64,000 nucleotides of DNA from assembly GCA_910584055.1 (NCBI GenBank), contig CAJTZS010000008.1, positions 1 through 64,000 on the forward strand. Direction: 5' to 3'. Below are positions 8,299 to 16,477 of the stretch, piece after piece (position 1 is the stretch's first letter; every line of letters begins with the position of its first letter). The notes beneath the pieces were generated by a model, which was given only the letters and a program-made list of their open reading frames with translations, searched no databases and was not told where the DNA came from. Origin of the DNA: an uncultured Muribaculaceae bacterium (GTDB taxonomy: Bacteria > Bacteroidota > Bacteroidia > Bacteroidales > Muribaculaceae). A program made the translations under genes and the position numbers.

Positions 8299-8631
8299 TC
8301 AGACGAGGTTGGCGACAACGAATGAACGGAACCCCTTCTTTTCGATGTCGAAGTAAAACATTGCGGTGCCGTTGAATGCTGAGAATGTGTCAGTCACCAT
8401 GTTCTTGAGTGTTCCTACGGCCTCGCGGACTTCTCCATTCACTTTGCGGTAGCGGAATCGAACTTCGCCGGCGGCAAGTTCAACTTGAAGTTTCGCGGCT
8501 TTCCACGCCATCTTCAGGGCTTCTCCGATTGTGAGCCCATTTTGACTGCGGCGGATTGCGTTCGCCACTTTGAAGATACTTGATTTGTCTACTTTCATAA
8601 TTGCGGATTTTGTTAGATTTCTTATTTGCAT
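8299..8631 (-). CDS. Small DNA-binding-type protein with WYL_2/DUF2693-like domain
   Basis: 110 residues. A short helical N-terminal part (LTIGEALKMAWKAAKLQVE) is followed by VRFRYRKVNGEVREAVGTL and FYFDIEKKGFRSFVVANL. The latter resemble the Sm/SH3-like barrel annotated as WYL_2 (DUF2693) in Bacteroidetes mobile elements. The first codons ATGCAAATAAG are the leader motif that recurs elsewhere in element A, so translation may instead begin at the ATG at 8598. The stop of the upstream gene overlaps this start. Confidence 0.6.
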   Translation of the reverse strand: MQIRNLTKSAIMKVDKSSIFKVANAIRRSQNGLTIGEALKMAWKAAKLQVELAAGEVRFRYRKVNGEVREAVGTLKNMVTDTFSAFNGTAMFYFDIEKKGFRSFVVANLV

Positions 8632-8837
8632 TACTTGTATAGATACTCGCAGAGGTGGATAAACTCATCAATTGCGGTTTCCTCGCTCTCGCAGGATTCC
8701 ATGACCGCCTCTTTCGAGAGCGGGTCGCATGTGGCTACCTCCATTCGGATGAATTCCTCGAATGACATTTCATTGTACCACTCTTCGGATTCGTATTTCT
8801 CTTGCAGGTACTCTGCGTATTCTCTTTTCTTATCCAT
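8631..8837 (-). CDS. Hypothetical acidic protein
   Basis: 68 residues, strongly acidic (EKYESEEWYNEMSFEEFIR, ESCESEETAIDEF). The start at 8837 (MDKKREYAEYLQ) is preferred because the leftward promoter at 8876-8883 lies downstream of the earlier ATG. The charge suggests a DNA-mimic or protein-binding role, but this is a guess. Confidence 0.5.
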   Translation of the reverse strand: MDKKREYAEYLQEKYESEEWYNEMSFEEFIRMEVATCDPLSKEAVMESCESEETAIDEFIHLCEYLYK

Positions 8838-8875
8838 GTCTTTTGAGTTTTGATTAAACATCTTATTTGCATATA

Positions 8876-8906
8876 CAAAAGTAATCAAAAATAATCATAT
8901 ACGCAA
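8876..8906 (-). promoter_or_regulatory. Leftward promoter with repressor-type operator
   Basis: CAAAAGTA (8876-8883) is the complement of TACTTTTG, a -7 box. TAATCATATACGCAA (8892-8906) is the element A operator motif in the same position relative to the promoter as at 2980 and 16321. The message would start with the GCAAATAAG leader. Confidence 0.5.
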
Positions 8907-8944
8907 ATATTCAAGCGATTATTTTAATCAAATCTGCAATTTTT

Positions 8945-9706
8945 TCAAGTATGACTATCATTGTGCTTATTTTCTTCGTCAATCTCTTTGGCTCTTCCTC
9001 CCAAATAAGGAGTGTCACGCACTTTCTCTTTTTCTTCTTCAGAGAGTCTTCTATACCAAACATCGAATGGGATACTGTTTTTTCTACTTTCCTCATACTC
9101 TCTATCGCGCTCCTCTTTTTCTTTAATCTGAGCTTCTTTCCATATCTCGGATCTTCGGTCAGCGCAAAAAGCATCAAGGGATTTGAGTATTCTCATAGGA
9201 TCGACGGAACCGTAGAAGTCTTCATAGCGCCCCGACCGGAGCCGGGCGCAGAAGAGGATAAACTCAAAAAGATTGAGGTACCCGTACTCCAGACGAATTT
9301 GGATGGCAAGTTCGTCCAACTGCATATCGCTGAGCTTGGATTTCACGCCTGCAAATTCGTTGACTTGGAGCAACTGGTCTTGTATCCATCTTACTGCAAC
9401 ATTCTCATCATAGGCTTGAGCCAAATGCACGATTGCCGGAATGTTTTTTGCGTTGTGAGCTTCAAGTATTGTCGGGAAAGCAGCCATGACTCCAGCCTGC
9501 AATGTCGGATTATATGCTTTAGCCACCTGGGAAGGTCGGTAGTTCTTCATAAGTGACATCGCTAACGGACTCACGCTTTTCAAGGTATCTTCGGTCTGCC
9601 TCTTCGATGTCCGCGAGGATAGAAGCTCGCTGACGATAACTGTCAGAGAGGTCGGCTCCGACTGCTGGCCGTCCTTGCGCTGCCGTGGTATTAAGGATTC
9701 TGCCAT
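8945..9706 (-). CDS. Hypothetical protein of the replication region
   Basis: 253 residues, soluble and helical. A Ser-rich start is followed by LSDMQLDELAIQIRLEYGYLNLFEFILFCARLRSGRYEDFYGSVDP, split over several helices, then a charged coiled region (KEKEERDREYEESRK). It overlaps the 3' end of the initiator-like gene by 188 bases in another frame. Similar proteins sit behind replication genes in Bacteroidetes elements (family memory, not checked). Role unknown. Confidence 0.6.
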   Translation of the reverse strand: MAESLIPRQRKDGQQSEPTSLTVIVSELLSSRTSKRQTEDTLKSVSPLAMSLMKNYRPSQVAKAYNPTLQAGVMAAFPTILEAHNAKNIPAIVHLAQAYDENVAVRWIQDQLLQVNEFAGVKSKLSDMQLDELAIQIRLEYGYLNLFEFILFCARLRSGRYEDFYGSVDPMRILKSLDAFCADRRSEIWKEAQIKEKEERDREYEESRKNSIPFDVWYRRLSEEEKEKVRDTPYLGGRAKEIDEENKHNDSHT

Positions 9707-10640
9707 TTGTTACTGTTTTTGATGCGTTTCGTATTTCAGAAATTATGTTGTTGTACTGGCTATTTATGGTCGATACTGAGAAGTTATCCATAACCCAGCT
9801 TTTATTGATTCGTTCGAGAAACTGACCGAGGGCCGCGAGGACTGAATCATCATCGATTGGGAGGGGATTTTCACGATGTTGCCGGCTGAAAGAAATTTTT
9901 TGTAGCAGCTGCTTCATGTGCATTCCATCTTTTGCGCTCCAATAGTAGGGGCTGTCGTACAGTTTTTGGTAAAATTCCTCAAAGACTGTCCGACCTCGAG
10001 CTACAAGGGTTGGAGATTTTTTTGTTTTCTCCTTTTTAGGTTTTGGCTCCTTTTTAGCCTTGGCTTTTTTATCCCCAACCGACTCTTGCGCGCGTGAAAG
10101 AAGGCAAGAAGATTTATCTTCTTGCACGTCTCCGTCAGGAGACGTAATTTGTGTATTATATATTTCTTTTGGTTCTTTTCTTTTGAAATCTGCCAACTGC
10201 GTCAACTTTGCGTCAAGATTGCGTTTATCATCTTCTGAAAAGCCTGATATTGCGTCTATTAACTGCGTCAAGATTGCGTCAACTTTGCGTCTGTGCGTCA
10301 ACTTTGCGTCAAGATTGCGTCCAAGAATGTCGTAATCCTCTATATTACATATAAATATCCGCGTCAGTTTTGCGTCAGTTTTGCGTCTAATCTCACCTTT
10401 TGACTCCAATTTTCGGAGGAATGCCTGAGCCTTTTCAGTAGTTGTTCCCCACAATTTCGCAAGTTCTCCCTGGGTAGTTACAAGTTCGCCGAAGCCGAAT
10501 TTACAGACCACTCCCCGGACCATGCGCTCGGTCTCTCCGTCGCCTACCTCACGCAAAAGCAGGAGCCACCACTGGAATTTAGCAGGGTCATCCTTCCATA
10601 GCCAATGCTGGTCTATATTATCCGGGAGTTGATACTTCAT
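9519..10640 (-). CDS. Replication initiator-like winged-helix protein
   Basis: 373 residues. The N-terminal 110 residues resemble phage replication proteins with a winged helix (FQWWLLLLREV, VTTQGELAKLWGTTTEKAQAFLRKLESKGEI). The middle holds repeated (N)LDAKLTQ peptides encoded by the 11-bp-spaced DNA repeats and a Lys-rich linker. The C-terminal domain (FEEFYQKLYDSPYYWSAKD) is folded. The analogy is phage lambda O, whose gene contains the origin iterons. Next to it are a VRR-NUC nuclease and a helicase, consistent with replication initiation. Confidence 0.65.
   Translation of the reverse strand: MKYQLPDNIDQHWLWKDDPAKFQWWLLLLREVGDGETERMVRGVVCKFGFGELVTTQGELAKLWGTTTEKAQAFLRKLESKGEIRRKTDAKLTRIFICNIEDYDILGRNLDAKLTHRRKVDAILTQLIDAISGFSEDDKRNLDAKLTQLADFKRKEPKEIYNTQITSPDGDVQEDKSSCLLSRAQESVGDKKAKAKKEPKPKKEKTKKSPTLVARGRTVFEEFYQKLYDSPYYWSAKDGMHMKQLLQKISFSRQHRENPLPIDDDSVLAALGQFLERINKSWVMDNFSVSTINSQYNNIISEIRNASKTVTNGRILNTTAAQGRPAVGADLSDSYRQRASILADIEEADRRYLEKRESVSDVTYEELPTFPGG
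10198..10387. repeat. Iteron-like TGCGTC array (possible replication origin)
   Basis: TGCGTC or a one-base variant starts at 10198, 10209, 10220; 10264, 10275, 10286; 10294, 10305, 10316; and 10360, 10371, 10382: four triplets with exactly 11-bp steps, plus a single at 10251. All lie inside the initiator-like gene. AT-rich DNA flanks it (10141-10190) and separates the third and fourth triplets (10341-10359), as in phage origins of the lambda type. Confidence 0.55.
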
Positions 10641-10642
10641 AG

Positions 10643-11098
10643 TTACTGCGCTAAATAGCGGTTTATAATCTTTATAAACTCATCAAGTGATTTGCATACA
10701 ACGTACTTATTGCCATGACGCTCAATGTTTTTCTGCCATGTCCTTTGCTCCGGAGATTGATAGCGGTCCGGGCGTTTCATTTCTATGTAAAGTGCGCCAT
10801 AGCCATGACGAGGCATAGCCAGACATAAGTCGGCTACACCTCGAACAATACCCTCACGCTTTATCCTGCGTCCTTGACCGCCCAATCGTATTCCTTCGTT
10901 GGCGATATGGAACAGCACACCATCTTCCCATAGGGCGCGATGCTGCAGTTGGAACCACTTGATGCAGGATTGCTGTATCTCACTCTCAGTCGGACCTTCT
11001 GATGGGTCCCGAGGTGGTTTCTTCACAGTTTTAGGGTCGCGCCCCTCCTTGATAGCTTGAAGCACGAGCATATTGTATGAATCTTTTCTTGGTGCCAT
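10643..11098 (-). CDS. VRR-NUC domain nuclease
   Basis: 151 residues. The VRR-NUC layout is visible: TESEIQQSCIKWFQ with the first Glu, GGQGRRIKREG, then GVADLCLAMP with the active Asp, YIEMKRP with the E-x-K pair, SPEQRTWQ and a final SLDEFIKIINRYL helix. Standalone VRR-NUC proteins occur in phages and may cut branched DNA. Starts 2 bases after the methylase-side HTH gene region and precedes the initiator-like gene by 2 bases. Confidence 0.85.
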   Translation of the reverse strand: MAPRKDSYNMLVLQAIKEGRDPKTVKKPPRDPSEGPTESEIQQSCIKWFQLQHRALWEDGVLFHIANEGIRLGGQGRRIKREGIVRGVADLCLAMPRHGYGALYIEMKRPDRYQSPEQRTWQKNIERHGNKYVVCKSLDEFIKIINRYLAQ

Positions 11099-11113
11099 TG
11101 GCTTAGTTCGGTA

Positions 11114-11524
11114 TTATATTGTTGGTTCGCCGAAACTGACGTAAGTCAGCCCCAGTTCTGTTATGATTCTTTCTAAAGAATTTATGCGTATCCCACGGCG
11201 TCCTGTCAGGAACGAGGATAGAGTAGAGCCTCGGACATCGCAACGTTTCGCTATTTCACTGAGAGGTTGCCCTCTCTTTTCTATCTCGGCTTTAATGATA
11301 CGGCGCACTGACAATGCGGGCACCGTACCGATGTTGTCACCCTCGTGACCGAGCGTGAGTCCGAGGACTTTCAGTAATTTCACATAAGCCAGATAGGAGT
11401 ATGTGCGGCTCCCGTTTAGGAAGTTGCTCAAACTCTGATCGGTAACTCCCATCGCATGACTGACCGCTCTTTGCGTCAGTCCTAAATCTCGGATTCTCTG
11501 CTGTATCGGTTCTCTACAATTCAT
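11114..11524 (-). CDS. Regulator with two XRE-type HTH domains
   Basis: 136 residues made of two successive HTH units: LTQRAVSHAMGVTDQSLSNF (about 15-34) and PLSEIAKRCDVRGSTLSSF (about 88-106), each followed by a short helical cap (YVKLLKVLGL, LERIITELGL). The duplication suggests binding to direct or inverted repeats as a monomer. It overlaps the methyltransferase gene by 11 bases. Confidence 0.75.
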   Translation of the reverse strand: MNCREPIQQRIRDLGLTQRAVSHAMGVTDQSLSNFLNGSRTYSYLAYVKLLKVLGLTLGHEGDNIGTVPALSVRRIIKAEIEKRGQPLSEIAKRCDVRGSTLSSFLTGRRGIRINSLERIITELGLTYVSFGEPTI

Positions 11525-12482
11525 TGGATTTTAGTGGAGTGAAGTGTTTCTTGATAACCGACGCATTGCCTTTGTAGAACACAAGGACGCGCTCATGAAC
11601 TCTTACGACTTTCCTTGATCTCATGTACCGTTTTGCTCTTAGATTCGCTGTAGCATCGGGGCGGAACAATATAATATCATCGAGAAACGCACAGCCGTAA
11701 TTTTGGAATATACGGATGACATCGCCGGGGAAATTATAATATTCACCTTTGCGGTTGCGAATGTCGCCCACAATGACAATAGCGAACCTATTCCACTTGA
11801 GACATTTTACTGCCTTACCGAAGGCATCGCGGAGTATTTCTATGAAGTCGTGGTAAGTCGGCTGATTGGAAGCGTCGCCGGCAAGGTCGCTGTAAACTTC
11901 GAGATTGTAGTAAGGCGGGCAGCTAATGAATAAATCCTGCGTGGCAACGCCGATGTACTTCAGGAGGTTTCTGGCATCGTCGCAGAAGTATCGTAAGTAA
12001 TGGTTGGCTACCGAAAAGGCGTTGTTCTTTTCATTGTTTACCTCAACCTGGCTCGGCCTGATGTCGATGCCGGTGAAACTATGTCCCTTTGCCATTGCGA
12101 CGGCGCCTTTAGTTACACCACCAGCGAAGCAATCAAATATCTTCGCCTTCTCACATGGAATGAACCATTCGTATATTATCTCGGCAAGGACGGGATCGAA
12201 AGTGCTGACTCCATCGCTCATCTTTGAGTATTCTTTGGTATCTCTTGCATCTTCAGGACCGTACTGCTCGATATATTCATCGAATGAAATGCCGAGCCTT
12301 TCGCGTTCTTCTTTCGTGCGAGCATATAGTCCGGGGAACCTCATAGCCAGGGAGCCGTAGAGTGCCTTTTCTCGGCTTTTCCCTTCCGGTCCTATAATAT
12401 CAAGCCACTCGCGCTTTCTGTGCCGCCAGAGGGCGCTCCGTGCGTCTAATACGGATAGATATTGTACTTCAAAGTCTTCCAT
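11514..12482 (-). CDS. DNA methyltransferase (adenine-N6 or cytosine-N4)
   Basis: 322 residues. Motif I (FDCFAGGVTKGAVAMAKG) binds SAM and is followed by a GIDIRPSQVEVN motif II. Catalytic motif IV is CPPYYNLEVYSDL, and RVLVFYKG closes the fold. Motif I before IV and the PPYY loop point to an amino-methyltransferase; the target base is not determined by the sequence. No restriction nuclease partner lies beside it, so it may protect the element from host restriction. Confidence 0.8.
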   Translation of the reverse strand: MEDFEVQYLSVLDARSALWRHRKREWLDIIGPEGKSREKALYGSLAMRFPGLYARTKEERERLGISFDEYIEQYGPEDARDTKEYSKMSDGVSTFDPVLAEIIYEWFIPCEKAKIFDCFAGGVTKGAVAMAKGHSFTGIDIRPSQVEVNNEKNNAFSVANHYLRYFCDDARNLLKYIGVATQDLFISCPPYYNLEVYSDLAGDASNQPTYHDFIEILRDAFGKAVKCLKWNRFAIVIVGDIRNRKGEYYNFPGDVIRIFQNYGCAFLDDIILFRPDATANLRAKRYMRSRKVVRVHERVLVFYKGNASVIKKHFTPLKSNEL

Positions 12483-13703
12483 TCAGAAATACGTGTTAGT
12501 TAATTGTTTGTACTGATTGTCGGCAATGCCTTGGATAAAGTATTCTCCCGGTTTGCGCTCAAACAGTCGTAGATCCTCGACCTTGCCGAATCGTTTGATA
12601 TTTCCGCAGAGGTCTACAATCCATCCTGCTTCCTTGCTGGGGTGAGGTCTTATCGCTCGGCCGAGTATCTGATAGTACATGGCGAGCGACATCGTAGGGC
12701 GAGCCATCACGACAGTATCGAGTTCGGGATAGTCGAAGCCGGTTGTCAGCACTCCGACATTAGTCAGAACCTTAATCTTTCCGGACTTAAAATCCTTGAT
12801 GATTCTCTCTCGTTCTTTCTTCGGGGTCTCACCGCTGAGCATTTCGCAATCATCGATTGACCGGCAAAGGTTCTCACTTTCTTCGAGGAACTTAGTAAAG
12901 ACAAGTATGCCTTTGCGCGGGATGCCACTCTTCGGGTGCTGGAGCCTCATTACGATGTTCACGAGGTGATCTTGCAGGTTGACACGCTGGAACTCGTCGA
13001 ACAGACTCTTCTCATCGAAATCCATGCCAGTTGTGTTTCTTTTCAACCCTTCTTGCGGCAGGATTGTCATGTCGTAGTAGTTCAGCTTTGATAGATACCC
13101 CCGCTGAAGCAGCGTCTGTATCTCAACTTGATATATTACGTCGTGAAATACCCTCGGTCGTGTTCGGGTCAGAAACTTCAATATGCATTTGTTCTGCGGC
13201 TCGCATGTGGGGTCATATCGGCCGTTTTCATCAAGGCATATCTGGGCACTTGTCAGTCGATACGGAGTGGCAGTAAGGCCGAGTATCTTTCTCTTGGCGC
13301 AGTCAAAGAAGTCTTTATACATACCGCCTTGCGGATTTACACCGTGGCACTCGTCTACTATGATGTATCTGAAATGATTGAAGTCCTCCATGTGCGACTT
13401 CACACTGCCGATTGTAGCGAATGTGATTCGGCTTATCTCCTTAGAGTTGAACGATGCAGAATATATTGAGCAATCCTCGACACCGTAGCTGCGGAGCTTG
13501 TCGAAGTTCTGCTCAAGTATCTCTTTCGACGGCTGGAATACAAGAACATTGCCGTCGAGCCTATGTGCAATGTCAGCTATGACAAGGCTTTTGCCGGCCC
13601 CGGTGGGAAGCACAAGAATCCCGTTCCTCTCCCTTTTGGATTTGAAGAAGTTAATGGCTGCGTCAGAAGCCTGCTGCTGGTAATCTCGTAGCGTATAAAT
13701 CAT
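12483..13703 (-). CDS. SF2 DEAD/DEAH-box helicase
   Basis: 406 residues. PTGAGKS (33-39) is Walker A, IIVDECHG motif II, LTATPYR motif III, and GILVFTKF, LTTGFD and QILGRAIRPH motifs IV-VI. The size and motif forms fit the phage/plasmid restriction-type helicases related to RecG/UvsW-like and type III R subunits. Likely remodels branched DNA during replication or recombination of element A. It follows the NinB-like gene with a 4-base overlap. Confidence 0.9.
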   Translation of the reverse strand: MIYTLRDYQQQASDAAINFFKSKRERNGILVLPTGAGKSLVIADIAHRLDGNVLVFQPSKEILEQNFDKLRSYGVEDCSIYSASFNSKEISRITFATIGSVKSHMEDFNHFRYIIVDECHGVNPQGGMYKDFFDCAKRKILGLTATPYRLTSAQICLDENGRYDPTCEPQNKCILKFLTRTRPRVFHDVIYQVEIQTLLQRGYLSKLNYYDMTILPQEGLKRNTTGMDFDEKSLFDEFQRVNLQDHLVNIVMRLQHPKSGIPRKGILVFTKFLEESENLCRSIDDCEMLSGETPKKERERIIKDFKSGKIKVLTNVGVLTTGFDYPELDTVVMARPTMSLAMYYQILGRAIRPHPSKEAGWIVDLCGNIKRFGKVEDLRLFERKPGEYFIQGIADNQYKQLTNTYF

Positions 13704-14098
13704 TTATCCTTAAAATCTTTTAAGAATGTGATGAAATCTTCTCCGTCTTCGGGTATTGGCAATGTGAATCCAAGGTTCTGCGCTACATCGGCCTCTATCT
13801 CGTGCATGAAATAGGTCAACTGCGCCGGCGACATTTCCGACACACTCGGCATATCATCGAGAAGAAACTTACTGCAAAAATATTTATAGAGCCTAACCTT
13901 ACTGTTGCCCGTTTCCCGTGCCAAAAGCGACATCCACATAAACAAAAGTTTCCGTTGGGGCACGGAATGACGTACACTTTGAGGTTCAATGATGATGCGG
14001 TACTTGCCGTCGGGCAAACCCTCTATCATTTCCACCAAAGAACGGTTAATCCGTGTCCCTTCGGAAGCATTTTTTATAAGTATGGCGGTCGCTACCAT
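13700..14098 (-). CDS. NinB-like recombination protein (tentative)
   Basis: 132 residues. The core SLVEMIEGLPDGKYRI, PQRKLLFMWMSLLARETGN and LYKYFCSKFL recalls phage NinB/YbcN proteins, which bind single-stranded DNA in lambda recombination. The match is by pattern only. Its place between a PD-(D/E)XK nuclease and a helicase, next to a RecA-like ATPase, supports a recombination role. Confidence 0.45.
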   Translation of the reverse strand: MVATAILIKNASEGTRINRSLVEMIEGLPDGKYRIIIEPQSVRHSVPQRKLLFMWMSLLARETGNSKVRLYKYFCSKFLLDDMPSVSEMSPAQLTYFMHEIEADVAQNLGFTLPIPEDGEDFITFLKDFKDK

Positions 14099-14099
14099 T

Positions 14100-14942
14100 T
14101 CATGCCGATAGGTTGAAGATTTTGCGATCGGTAATCAAATGGCGGTTCTCTATAAGGAAACATATCAGTTCCTCACACATGGTTATGAGCTTCGGTACAT
14201 CGCGCTCTGGCTTATACATATATGATTCTGTGTATGTCTCCCACCGTCCGTATTTATCTATTTCGGCGATGTTGTACTCGAATAGGCGCAAGTCGAGGCC
14301 GTTCTGCTGATAGCAATAGGGGTAGACGATATGCTGCCAGTGATCTTTGAACTTGCCAACCGAGTATTTACCGGTGGTTTTGATGTCATGGATGCTTTGG
14401 GGCATGAGTTCGTCGACATACCCATACACCTCGACATTTCCGAAACGTGTCGGCACAATGGCCCGGACGAACTGTTGGGTCAAAGCACCTTTGTAGTAAT
14501 TGGCGAATTCTCGGCAAAGATTGATGTCGAAGTAGAATGTCCTATTATTATAGGTGGCGTTCAGACCGACAATTTTGTTGGTCTGCTGTACGTCGGCCCA
14601 TCTTTCGTCTGGCTCGCAATTATCTACCTGTCCTAATACGATGGTTTCGTAGGCATATCTGACATCGACCTTATCACTCTTGCGGTGTTCAATCATGCAG
14701 TCTACAATCTCATTGAAAGCAGTACCTTTGTCAGCGGCTTCGCTGTCAAATGGAACACGGTTTATTCTATCAATAAGAGATTGAAACTGCTTCTGTCTGA
14801 ACTCCTCCGGAGTATGGGGCGGGTTCTCCGAATAACCCCAATACTTTTCATATATGGTGTCGCTGTTTAGATAATCCTGGAAGCCATCGAGAAGCGTCGC
14901 ATAGAATCTATACGAAACGTTCTCAAGCGGCTGGCTCTGCAT
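14100..14942 (-). CDS. PD-(D/E)XK superfamily nuclease
   Basis: 280 residues. GYVDELMPQSIHDIKTTGKY gives the D...D-x-K core of the RecB/Cas4-like nuclease fold; HWQHIVYPYCYQQNGL is the conserved Q-x-x-x-Y helix that follows. An upstream EIVDCMIEHR helix supplies the first acidic residue. Encoded directly after a Sak4-like ATPase (20-base overlap), the usual pairing of a phage exonuclease with a recombinase. Confidence 0.8.
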   Translation of the reverse strand: MQSQPLENVSYRFYATLLDGFQDYLNSDTIYEKYWGYSENPPHTPEEFRQKQFQSLIDRINRVPFDSEAADKGTAFNEIVDCMIEHRKSDKVDVRYAYETIVLGQVDNCEPDERWADVQQTNKIVGLNATYNNRTFYFDINLCREFANYYKGALTQQFVRAIVPTRFGNVEVYGYVDELMPQSIHDIKTTGKYSVGKFKDHWQHIVYPYCYQQNGLDLRLFEYNIAEIDKYGRWETYTESYMYKPERDVPKLITMCEELICFLIENRHLITDRKIFNLSA

Positions 14943-15873
14943 CGGTGTAGGTCTTGTTTTCGGTGTCGTAGACGAGGCCGAGTTCTTTTACCTTTGCACC
15001 GAACAGAGAACGGGTCTTTGCCATGGAACTGCCGATATGTTTGTAGTCCTTGATTCTCGCGGCGAAGTCGTTGGCCGACTGAGCATCAGTGATGTTGTTG
15101 ATGTCTTCAGTGATGGCATCGATGAGCTCGTCATACTTGCGTCGTTCCTCGGCCTTAACGTCGAGCATTGTGAGATAAGGATTGATTACCTTTTCGGTGA
15201 TGAACGTGTTCGGGGCCGTAGGTTCAGCCTTGGAGTTTAGAATGGTGGGTACCTGCATTACTGACGGGAGATTGCAGGTATTCTTGCCGTCGTTACGCGA
15301 TGTAGGGTCGAATGTGATGGTACGGCTCTGTACACCGCGCTCCGACTTCATTTCCAGATAGCCGAGCAGGTCGAGCTCGGTAACGATGGAGTTGTAGGAT
15401 TTTTCGCGGAGCGACGGGATGAAGACGGTCTCGTCGCCTTCCTTGCGACTATCGCGATGAGCGACAAAGACGATGTGCTTGTTGAGTGAAGAGAGCGCAC
15501 GGGTAAACCATGTGAACTCCTGATTGATGCGGCCCCAGTCCTTGATCTGCGGCTGACGTGTACCGCAACAGTAGGTGATGATGTAGTCCATCATCTTGCC
15601 GATGGTGTCTACTACGATGGTCTGATAGATTGCGAGGTCTGCCTGGTCCTGCTGGAGGAGTTGCTGAATCTCCTTCCAATTATCGACCTGAACGATGTCT
15701 ACGTTCTCCAGATGAGCGAGATTGACGCGCTTTACGCCGTTGTCGAAGTCTAGGAGTAGGGGTTTCGGCGCGCTGAGCGCCACTGTAGTCTTACCCATAC
15801 CGGCTTGGCCGTAGATCATCATCTTGACCGTCTGCGGGATGACTAATTCATTGGATTTCTTGATGAGTCCCAT
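14923..15873 (-). CDS. Sak4-like RecA-family ATPase (AAA_24)
   Basis: 316 residues. GQAGMGKTT (22-30) is Walker A, LLLDFDNGVKRV and TIVVDTIGKMM are the following strands with Walker B, and VFVAHRDSRKEG the sensor strand. This is the phage nucleotide-binding protein family that includes Sak4 single-strand annealing recombinases. The C-terminus adds a helical, acidic tail. It follows a short gap with an ATGCAAATAAG leader motif after the upstream gene. Confidence 0.8.
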   Translation of the reverse strand: MGLIKKSNELVIPQTVKMMIYGQAGMGKTTVALSAPKPLLLDFDNGVKRVNLAHLENVDIVQVDNWKEIQQLLQQDQADLAIYQTIVVDTIGKMMDYIITYCCGTRQPQIKDWGRINQEFTWFTRALSSLNKHIVFVAHRDSRKEGDETVFIPSLREKSYNSIVTELDLLGYLEMKSERGVQSRTITFDPTSRNDGKNTCNLPSVMQVPTILNSKAEPTAPNTFITEKVINPYLTMLDVKAEERRKYDELIDAITEDINNITDAQSANDFAARIKDYKHIGSSMAKTRSLFGAKVKELGLVYDTENKTYTDAEPAA

Positions 15874-15930
15874 GTTGTACTTTTTTATTGATATTTAATT
15901 GTCTGCTAAGGGCAGATACCTTATTTGCAT

Positions 15931-16134
15931 TTACTTTGTACGGAATACCGTCACGGTATATTCCTTGGTGTCGCTTTTGATATCAGCGTCCCAGCCGATT
16001 CTCGCTAAGTCTTTGCGGAACTTGCTGACGATTGCTGTTACTGAACTGCATTGCTCAATGGGGAAAACTGCCTTTTCTCCAGGTTTGAGCTTCCTCAGTG
16101 TCGGGGATATAGGAATCTTTGCTACTTGCTCCAT
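15931..16134 (-). CDS. Hypothetical small protein
   Basis: 67 residues from the ATG at 16134 (MEQVAKIPISPTLRKLKPGE). The fold looks like a small beta-rich domain (GEKAVFPIEQCSSV, KEYTVTVFRTK). The start is chosen because a 35-codon reading frame upstream stops across it, giving coupled translation. First full gene of the leftward early operon. Function unknown. Confidence 0.5.
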   Translation of the reverse strand: MEQVAKIPISPTLRKLKPGEKAVFPIEQCSSVTAIVSKFRKDLARIGWDADIKSDTKEYTVTVFRTK

Positions 16135-16229
16135 ACCGCCTCCTTTCCCATAACTGCGGCAGGAGCCGAGTGTGACATTTGATAGCCACACTCGGAGATT
16201 CTACGATGATTGATAATCGTTGTTTTCAT
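16122..16229 (-). CDS. Short upstream reading frame in the early leader
   Basis: 35 codons (MKTTIINHRRISECGYQM start) between the early promoter and the first operon gene, ending inside the next start codon (ATGGAGCAAGTAG). A perfect 9-bp hairpin (16166-16174 with 16187-16195, 12-base loop) lies inside it. It could be a coupled leader peptide or attenuator; it may also be chance. Confidence 0.3.
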   Translation of the reverse strand: MKTTIINHRRISECGYQMSHSAPAAVMGKEAVWSK

Positions 16230-16314
16230 TTCCTACGGATTTTTGATATAATACTTATTTGCATTTGAGCGAGTTTTTGACTACCTTTGCGTAGTCTTAG
16301 TAGTTTTAGTTATG

Positions 16315-16477
16315 CAAAGATAATCATTTTCGCAATATCCACCAAACGAAAATAATCATATTTGCAATTAACGCTAAGATTTAACACTTTTTAATCATCT
16401 TTGCAACTTTCATAAGTGTTGGTTGTGAGAATGGTTACTCGCCATAGCGAAAAATAATTTTATTGCAAATATGAAGG
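16315..16477. promoter_or_regulatory. Divergent early/repressor control region with four operator copies
   Basis: CAAAGATA (16315-16322) is the leftward early -7 box. Operator-like copies TAATCATTTTCGCAA (16321-16335), TAATCATATTTGCAA (16353-16367) and TAATCATCTTTGCAA (16392-16406) follow. A fourth in reverse orientation, TTGCAAATATGAAGG (16463-16477), runs over the repressor start codon. CATCTTTG at 16396-16403 is a likely rightward -7 box for the repressor, so autoregulation is expected. The leader left of the early promoter contains the hairpin GACTAC-CTTTGC-GTAGTC. Confidence 0.6.

Noticed and set aside
8911..9177. 88-codon leftward frame
   Set aside because: Overlaps the 3' end of the better gene at 8945-9706 in another frame; low-complexity Lys-rich.
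10198..10387. CRISPR array
   Set aside because: Repeat unit is only 6-11 bp with almost no spacer; it fits iterons inside a gene.
11514..12482. Restriction-modification system
   Set aside because: A methyltransferase is clear, but none of the neighbours looks like a restriction endonuclease partner; the helicase and nucleases fit phage recombination better.
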